Source of the DNA: Camarhynchus parvulus | Taxonomy: Eukaryota; Chordata; Aves; Passeriformes; Thraupidae | Reading direction: 5' to 3' | Length of the DNA stretch: 64,000 nucleotides | Assembly (NCBI RefSeq): GCF_901933205.1 | Contig: NC_044590.1 | Coordinates: 12,179,501-12,243,500 of the forward strand | Part shown: positions 57,837-64,000 of the stretch, piece after piece | Numbering within the stretch: the first letter of the stretch is position 1 | Layout: each line of letters begins with the position of its first letter | Notes under the pieces: model-generated | Databases searched by the model: none | Told to the model about the DNA's origin: nothing | The model's input: the letters and a program-made list of their open reading frames with translations, nothing else | Translations under genes and position numbers: made by a program

Positions 57837-57985
57837 ACAAGGAAGGAAGGAAACAGGGAAACAAGGAAGAAAACAAGGAAGGAAGGAAACAAGGAGGGAA
57901 GGAAACAAGGAAACAAGGATGGATGGATGGATGGATGGATGGATGGATGGATGGATGGATGGATGGATGGATGGATGGATGGATG
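57837..57985. repeat. GGAA-type and (GGAT)n microsatellites
   Basis: acaaggaagg/gaaac units to 57918, then about 16 perfect ggat units (57919-57985). Confidence 0.95.
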
Positions 57986-60628
57986 GGTCTGGGTGGTTGT
58001 GGTGACAACATGGCTTGAAAGAAGGTGCACCATCACCAGGGCTGGGGCTGCCCAGACACCATGCAGCCTCCAGGGGAGCTGGAGCAGCAGAAACACCACT
58101 CTGAAGTGGAAATCACCCCTGGATTTGCCCCTCTGGAACTCCAGGAGTTACACAGGCAGCGATGGATGTTTAGAGGGAGTTGGGAAGAACACAAATCTCC
58201 CTTTTTGGGGCTGTTTTCTGTACTGACTCTAAGTGTTTGTTGGATGAAGACCACGCTCCCAGAGGTGTGGACCTAATGGCTCTCAAGGAGCCACCATCTC
58301 TCTGCTGGTGGCTCATTAAACTCAGCTATTCAACCACCAGGAAAACATGAACAGAGGCTTCATAAAGGCACATTTCCAATATACAAAAAAAAAATTAATG
58401 AATTTGTCCGGTCTCCTGCCTGCAAGACACATTAATTTCAATAGACAGCACTCAAGGCTTTAAGAGCCAGTGCTGCAGAGGGTGGACAGAGTGAAAGCAA
58501 AGGAGAGTAAACAGAAGAGAGATTTCTAAGTGCCCATGACATTTGTTCAAATACTTTATTTCAATCAGCTTAAAAGGGAAACCTAAAGCTGAGCTTGCTC
58601 CTAGGAAAGGGAATGAAATTGAAAACCAAGTAATGCACTGAGAGCAATTCAAAGGGAGCCGAGAGGCACCATCTGCTGCAGACAGGGCACAGGCAGCCCC
58701 AACAAGGGCTGGGTTCCGCTCTTCTCATTATATTTTTGTCTCCAAACACCATCTCTCATTGTCTTGTCTGGAGAAGAGAAGCCACTCCAAAAAGCGGTGT
58801 CTGAGCAGCACTTGGGAGAGTTTCACCTGCACAGACTAAGGGATTTCACATTTATTTTGCCAAATCCTTGGGGTGAGGGTCCAGGCCAGACCCTGCTCCT
58901 CAGGAGACCATCCAGCATTCAAGGCTCGTGTTTGATTCAGTTTAGAAACACCAAGACCCATTAGCAGGAAAAATGGAGGGGGGAAAAAGCAAGAACTGAA
59001 ATATCATCTCAGAAAAGGGGTGAAATTCCACTTCAGGGCTAAAAATTCCTCTTTCCCATTCTCCAGCCTCTTCCATGAGCACACTGAGGGGAGGGGCAGT
59101 GGGTGATGGTTGATCTGGGTGCACTTTCCTGGGCAAAACCTTCTGGTTCCACTGGGAAGGAAGATTTGGTGAAAGCTGCTCTGATCCAGTGCAACCCCAC
59201 GATATCCCCTCTCCAATTCCCATCACAGCCCCACCATGTCCAGGCAGGGCTCTGCCTCTAGGGCATCAAACCACTGCTCCAAGGGGGATAATGAGGTGGA
59301 ACAGTGGATTTTGGGGCAAAGTGAAACCTGTGGCTTGGTTTCCAAGGGAAATTGTGATTTTGTTTTGTTTTGTTTTGTTTTGTTTGAAAAATAGAAACCA
59401 GTCAAGCTGATGAAGAGGGAAGGCTTTTTGTGACCACAGTAGCCTGTGGGGTAAAAAGTGTATTTGTTCAGCAATGTAATTTACTTTTAGTAACAGAAGA
59501 GAAAGGTGAGGCTATTGATTTATCATTATTTTCTATTTGTTTGCTCCTTTTTTACATGCATTTCACTCCCTGGGTTTCCTTTATCTGAAAGCTGTCTCTG
59601 ACAGGACCCAATACATCCAGCATTTCTATAAATATGTAAATATAAGATCTGTATGTGTAAACACACCCGCATAAATCAAATGGTAATGATGTGTGTATCT
59701 ATATTTGTGTACATATAAAAGCTAAATTATCTCCAATTTATCCAATGCCCTTTCTATCTCCTATGTGCTTCCTATGTATATACAGTCTTCATATTAATAT
59801 GAAAACAGCACCTATGAGGAATACAGATCAAAGACTAAAGAGCCTTCCTGGTGGATAAGTCACTCCTAATTCCTTAATTTCTTTCTGCTTGTTCCCCAGA
59901 GCAAGCAGTGGAAGGTACATAAATAAGTCTGCAGATGTTTATTTAACCTCCTTGTTCAGCCAGTTTTCGTGGGGTTTGTATCTGACATAGCTGCACTGGT
60001 GCCAGGAGGAGTCTGTGGTTATCCCAGGAGCTTTGGTCCTGATCCAGAGCAAACCTTGGAATCAGGAGCAGGAAAATAAGGATGCACCAGGCAAGGGAAA
60101 GGCTAAGAGGAATTAAAACATCCCGGGGAGAACTTGAGCTGAGTGGTCCTTGAGATGAATTTTCCTTGAGCTGAATTTTTTCCCCTTCCCCCTTGCACAG
60201 AGTTAATGCTCAACCTTCTCTGGCTGTAAGGAAAGTAAAGCAGAGGAGAAAATTCCCCCTCCTTGTTAAAACTGGGAGATTCCCAGCAGTACATTGAGAT
60301 CCAGATTTTGTCCCAAAGGGAGTCTTGGGGTCACCACTGCTCTTGGGGTCTCTGATGCCTGCTCCACCCTCTGCCCATCTCCCAGAAGTTTTTAGTGGAG
60401 CAAAGAGGAAAGCTCCTCCCATAAAGGGTAGCCCAGGGTCTGCGGTGTTTTGTGCCAGCAAACACTCAAAAGGCCAAGTGCTCCTTCTGGAAATGGGCAC
60501 AGCAACCCAATGGGCACAGCCAGGTCAGCTCAGATGGTGCCTGAGCATCTTGAGCCTAAAACCTGCAGCTCATTCTGGCTCTTTTCAGGATTTAGCAGTG
60601 TCCCAACCAGGCTGAAGCTCTGGATTCA
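57986..60628. other. Intergenic, no gene recognised
   Basis: Only a (TTTTG)5 run at 59358-59382 stands out. 59460-59900 is AT-rich and repeat-free. Confidence 0.45.
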
Positions 60629-60965
60629 TCACAGAATTGTCCCAGAATGGTTTGGGTTGGAAGAGACCTTAAAGATCATCCCAATCCATCCCCATGGGCA
60701 GGGACACCTTCCACTGTCCCAGGTGCTCCCAGCCCTGTCCAGCCTGGCCTTGGGCACTTCCAGGGATCCAGGGGCAGCCCCAGCTGCTCTGGGCACCCTG
60801 TGCCAGGGCCTGCCCACCCTCACAGGGAACAATTCCCAATATCTCATCCATCCCTGCCCTCTGGCAGTGGGAGCCATTCCCTGTGTCCTGTCCCTCCAGG
60901 CCTTGTCCCCAGTCCCTCTCCAGCTCTCCTGGAGCCCCTTTAGGCTCTGGAAGGGGCTCTGAGGG
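60629..60965 (-). mobile_element. CR1 LINE 3' fragment
   Basis: atcacagaattgtcccagaatgg, gggttggaagagaccttaaa, catgggcagggacaccttcc, gatccaggggcagccccagc, ending gaggctctggaaggggctctg-type text. Confidence 0.88.
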
Positions 60966-60999
60966 CTCCCTGGAGCCTCCTTTCCTTGAGGCTTTCCCA

Positions 61000-61432
61000 G
61001 CAGCAGAGCAGCAGCAGAGCAGCCGCAGCAGTGCAGAAGAGCAGCAGTGCAGCAGCAGCGGTGCAGCAGCAGTGCAGCAGCAGCAGTGCAGAAGAGCAGC
61101 AGCAGTAGTGCAGAAGAGCAACCACTCAGCAGCAGTGCAGCAGCAGTGCAGCAGATCAGCAGTGCAGCAGTGGCCATGCAGCAGTGCAGCAGCAGCGGTG
61201 CAGCAGCAGAGCATAAGAGCAGTAGCAGAACAGCAGCAGTGCAGCAGCAGCACAGAAGCAGTGCAGAAGAGCAGCAGTGCAGCAGTGGCCATGCAGCAGT
61301 GCAGCAGCAGCACAGAAGCAGTGCAGAAGAGCAGCAGTGCAGCAGCAGCAGTGCAGAAGAGCAGCAGCAGCAGTGCAGAAGAGCAGAAGAGCAGCAGTGC
61401 AGCAGCAGCAGCGCAGCCGTGCAGCAGCAGAT
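61000..61432. repeat. CAG/CTG-rich degenerate minisatellite
   Basis: About 430 bp built from agcagcagtgcag and agaagagcagcagtgcag units in varying order. It creates long open frames on both strands (320 and 381 codons) made of Ala/Cys/Leu or Ser/Gln/Ala runs, which are by-products. Confidence 0.92.
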
Positions 61433-61700
61433 CCCGCGGGATGCGGAGCGCTGGAGCTGCCGCACTCCACGAGCTCCCCCTGCAGCGCCCAGGGCACAGC
61501 GGCTGCGGGACCGAAGCCAGAATCGCCGCTCGGAGCCCAAACCCGCCCCGGCCATTGTCACGGTGCCCGGGTGCCCCGTGCGGCGGCAGGAGACGCTCGG
61601 GGGGTCTCCAGTCCCTCTCTAGCCCATTTGCTGCGCCTGTGTTCAGCAGCATCTGAAGGAACAGCAGCCAGAGCTGCGGGCTCTGCTCAGGGGGTCCCTC
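61433..61700. other. CpG-rich patch after the CAG minisatellite
   Basis: gatcccgcgggatgcggagcg, gaccgaagccagaatcgccgc, cccgtgcggcggcaggag. One of the few CpG-dense stretches outside exon A. It might be a promoter CpG island of an unseen transcript; no exon could be supported. Confidence 0.3.
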
Positions 61701-62526
61701 GGTGAGGTGACAGGGACAGCCCAAGCCCGCACATCCCCTGCTGCCATCCCGCTCCCGCTGTCCTGCCCTGGCCAAGCTGCAGGAGCATTTGGGTAAACTG
61801 GGCTTACTCTGCACTCTGTGTCCATAGAGCTAATGGAAGGGGGAAAACCACTGATATTTTGGGAAGTCTTTTTCAGAAACAGACGTTTCCAAAATTTCCA
61901 GAGCCCTGGGATCATTTTAGCTAGAGAGCTGAACTCTGGCCCATTGCTGGTGGCTTTGGATGCAATTTTGGATTTGCTCTCTAATGGAGAAGGGAGCTAT
62001 TTATGTATTTATACATTTCTAGCTCTACTGGGCTGGGCTGGGCATTAACATCATCCTGGAGCCAAGAGCTTCAATTCCTGCTTTGGGCTAAAATGCCGTG
62101 GATATCATGGACATCAGAGCCACCCCACAAGGGAAGAGGGCAGGCTGAGGAGGTTGGAAATCATGGCCAGAGGAAATCCTCCCTTGGCTGCAGGATGTGG
62201 AGGTGGGGCTGGAGCCCAGGTTATAGGGCTGGGATTTCTCAGCTCCCTGGTCCCAGTGTTTGGGTGGGAATGTGAGCGAAGCCACACCAGCAGAGGGCAT
62301 GCTGGACATGCAGTGGCTCTGCAGGCAATTTGTGCTTCTCTTGCTTCCCTCTAAACATAAAGGTTGTGGGAGTTACCGTCCTTCACCCTCACTGCCCTGA
62401 GCTGGGACAACATCCCTGGGGTGGGGATGGGCAGTACCCAGTCCTGTGCTATCCCTGGCTATCAGGAGATCCAGGATATTTCCTCCAAGATATCCATGGG
62501 ATGAGTTCTCCCTGCTGCAAGGATAT
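61701..62526. other. Intergenic, no feature recognised
   Basis: Nothing recognised. Confidence 0.5.
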
Positions 62527-62530
62527 CCAC

Positions 62531-62991
62531 TGATGCCTTGGGAAGGCTGACCTAGAGCAGAGACCTGGACAGAGTTAAAGAATAAAGCAGGGATTTATTA
62601 AAAGGATCTCCTCAATGGATCCACCTTGGGCAGCACCAGAGCCCAGCCAGGGCTGCACCCAACATGAACCAAAATGGTCCCAAAATGCACGGCCGGGCAC
62701 GGGGTCTCTCCCTTGGATCAGTTCTGCTCCATTTGCATCTTGCAGTTCATTGTCCCATTCCAGCTTTAGCCCAGGCAGTCCCATCCTGCTTGTTTTTCTC
62801 TCTCCAGCCCACGGTGTTTGTGCTCTTGGGCTGAGATTTGGATCATTTGTCCTTGGTGCCCAGCTGGAGCAGGAATTGTTTTGTCTCCCTGCTCTGTGCA
62901 CAGAGCTCACCATCCCCTCATTTGAAGCTCAGAATTACACACTAAAGCAGCACAGAATGTGAAAAATAGAAAAGCTAAACCTGAGGCATGA
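62531..62991 (-). repeat. LTR of the 4-bp-duplication family
   Basis: Runs tgatgccttggg...ctgaggcatga, the complement of 53962-54448 with close identity (gtgcccagctggagcagg, cacagagctcaccatcccctc). No convincing flanking duplication (ccac versus caca). Confidence 0.8.
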
Positions 62992-64000
62992 CACAGAGGT
63001 TTTTCTCTGGGCAGCAGATTACTCCAGCCCCAGGTCTGTGCTCTCCCCTGGATAGAGGGGGCACAGAGTGACAGCAGCACCCAGGGATGCCATCTCCCTT
63101 CCCTCAGCACTCAGGTGAAGCCTGAGAAATATTTTCCAGGTGTTTTTCCAGGAGAGATTTCCTGGGACAGTGCTGTCAGCCTGCCCTGGGTGGGTGTGGG
63201 CATGGCAGGGTCACCACCAGTCCAGCAGCAGCAGGAGGGAGAAATAACAGCTCACAGATTGATAGAATCACAGAACATCCTGAGATGGAAGGGACCCACA
63301 AGGATTATGGAATTCCAGCTCCTAACCCTGCACAAAACTCCAAGGATCCCATTAAGGCATGCCAGCAGCAGAGGTGGCACAGCAGGGAGGATGCAGCCTG
63401 TGGGTTTGGGTCAATTTTTTCCCTTTCTCTCTCCATTCCCAGGTCAGGCTCCCCCCTCCCCAGGGCAGAGAGCACCCACAAGCAGGATTCAGGCTGGGGT
63501 ACCCCAAGGGGGTGTTTTTACCCCACACCTCCGTGCTGTCAGCACGCAGGACCCTGAGATGCCCCAGACTGAACCCCAAAACCCAGAGAGAGCCACGAAA
63601 CAGCCCCAAAGCCCTGAGCAGCCCCAGCGCTCACAGGCTCCTGTGGCTGCCAGGATATCCCTCCCTGCCCTGTGCTCCAGATCTGCTCCTCCCTGGACAG
63701 TCCTGCGGCCACCAGGACACAAACTGTCCCTTGTCTGGGTGTGCCAGGGCATGGGGATATGGACGCCCAGGTGCTCCACACCTGCAGCAAAGTGGTTTTC
63801 CCAGGATATCCCAGCCCTGCCAGGCAGGTTCAGACACCTGGACTTTTCCACTGAGGAGGCCACCCCAGCCTCTTGCTGGGTACAAAACCACGGGTATCTT
63901 GTGGGGAAAATGCAGCTTTTTTCTTCTCTCCCTTTTCCCAAAGTTTTCTGCAAACACATCTCTTTTTCACCACTGGGAAAATGCTGACTCAGCAGCACTG
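62992..64000. other. Intergenic, with one CR1 tip at 63262-63350
   Basis: gatagaatcacagaacatcctg and gagatggaagggacccacaa mark a minus-strand CR1 3' tip. The 290-codon plus-strand ORF from 63115 runs through it, has no recognised domain, and is not supported. Confidence 0.5.

Noticed and set aside
57779..58226. Trp-Met-Asp-Gly repeat protein
   Set aside because: Translation of the ggat microsatellite.
60669..61814. 381-codon minus-strand and 320-codon plus-strand ORFs
   Set aside because: They are produced by the CAG-rich minisatellite and a CR1. Composition is repetitive and no domain or splice context is present.
63115..63987. 290-codon plus-strand ORF
   Set aside because: Crosses a CR1 tip, lacks any recognisable domain, and has no supporting promoter or splice signals.
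37566..64000. Exons of a neighbouring gene such as a junctophilin (JPH2 lies beside TOX2 in other vertebrates)
   Set aside because: No MORN-type repeats or other recognisable coding blocks were seen on either strand.
1..64000. CRISPR, operon, phage or bacterial mobile-element signals
   Set aside because: Regular repeats here are microsatellites or duplications, and the gene structure is spliced vertebrate.

Overview
The window is vertebrate nuclear DNA, most likely from a bird and probably a songbird. CR1 LINE fragments lie in both orientations, with the avian 8-bp-type 3' end (ATTCTATG-like). Many short solo LTRs of endogenous retroviruses are present, many with intact target-site duplications. 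Gene density is low and exons are small and separated by kilobase introns. There are no operons, CRISPR arrays or prokaryotic signals.

The only protein-coding gene I can support is the 3' two thirds of TOX2, a TOX-subfamily HMG-box transcription factor, on the + strand. Six coding exons are visible: 5899-6138, 11984-12211, 23623-23703, 26023-26430, 28217-28347 and 36362-36398. They are followed by a 3' UTR ending near 37565. The first four exons are phase 0 and joined in frame. The last junction is phase 2 and needs a GC-AG intron. The joined exons give about 374 residues ending in the family's Leu-Tyr-Leu-Thr tail. The N-terminal exons lie upstream of the window.

The most unusual region is 35032-36398. 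An antisense retroviral LTR sits just before the last exon. The LTR edge, the end of the intron, the splice acceptor and the start of the last exon are repeated in tandem, giving four acceptors with intact AG and polypyrimidine tracts. Only the fourth yields the conserved C-terminus. The other three would each give a short, different C-terminal tail.

Region by region: 1-5898 is intron with an LTR cut by the window edge, an AT-rich tract and two CR1 copies. 6139-36361 is TOX2 introns filled with LTRs, CR1 and tandem duplications, including a CR1 split by a solo LTR and an LTR that keeps a lysine-tRNA-type primer binding site 0.2 kb from the HMG-box exon. 37566-64000 looks intergenic, with no supported gene, and holds more solo LTRs, CR1 fragments, pentanucleotide arrays grown inside LTRs, a CAG-rich minisatellite and a small CpG-rich patch. 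Three LTR groups can be told apart by target-site duplication length: 6 bp (most), 5 bp (one) and 4 bp (two).
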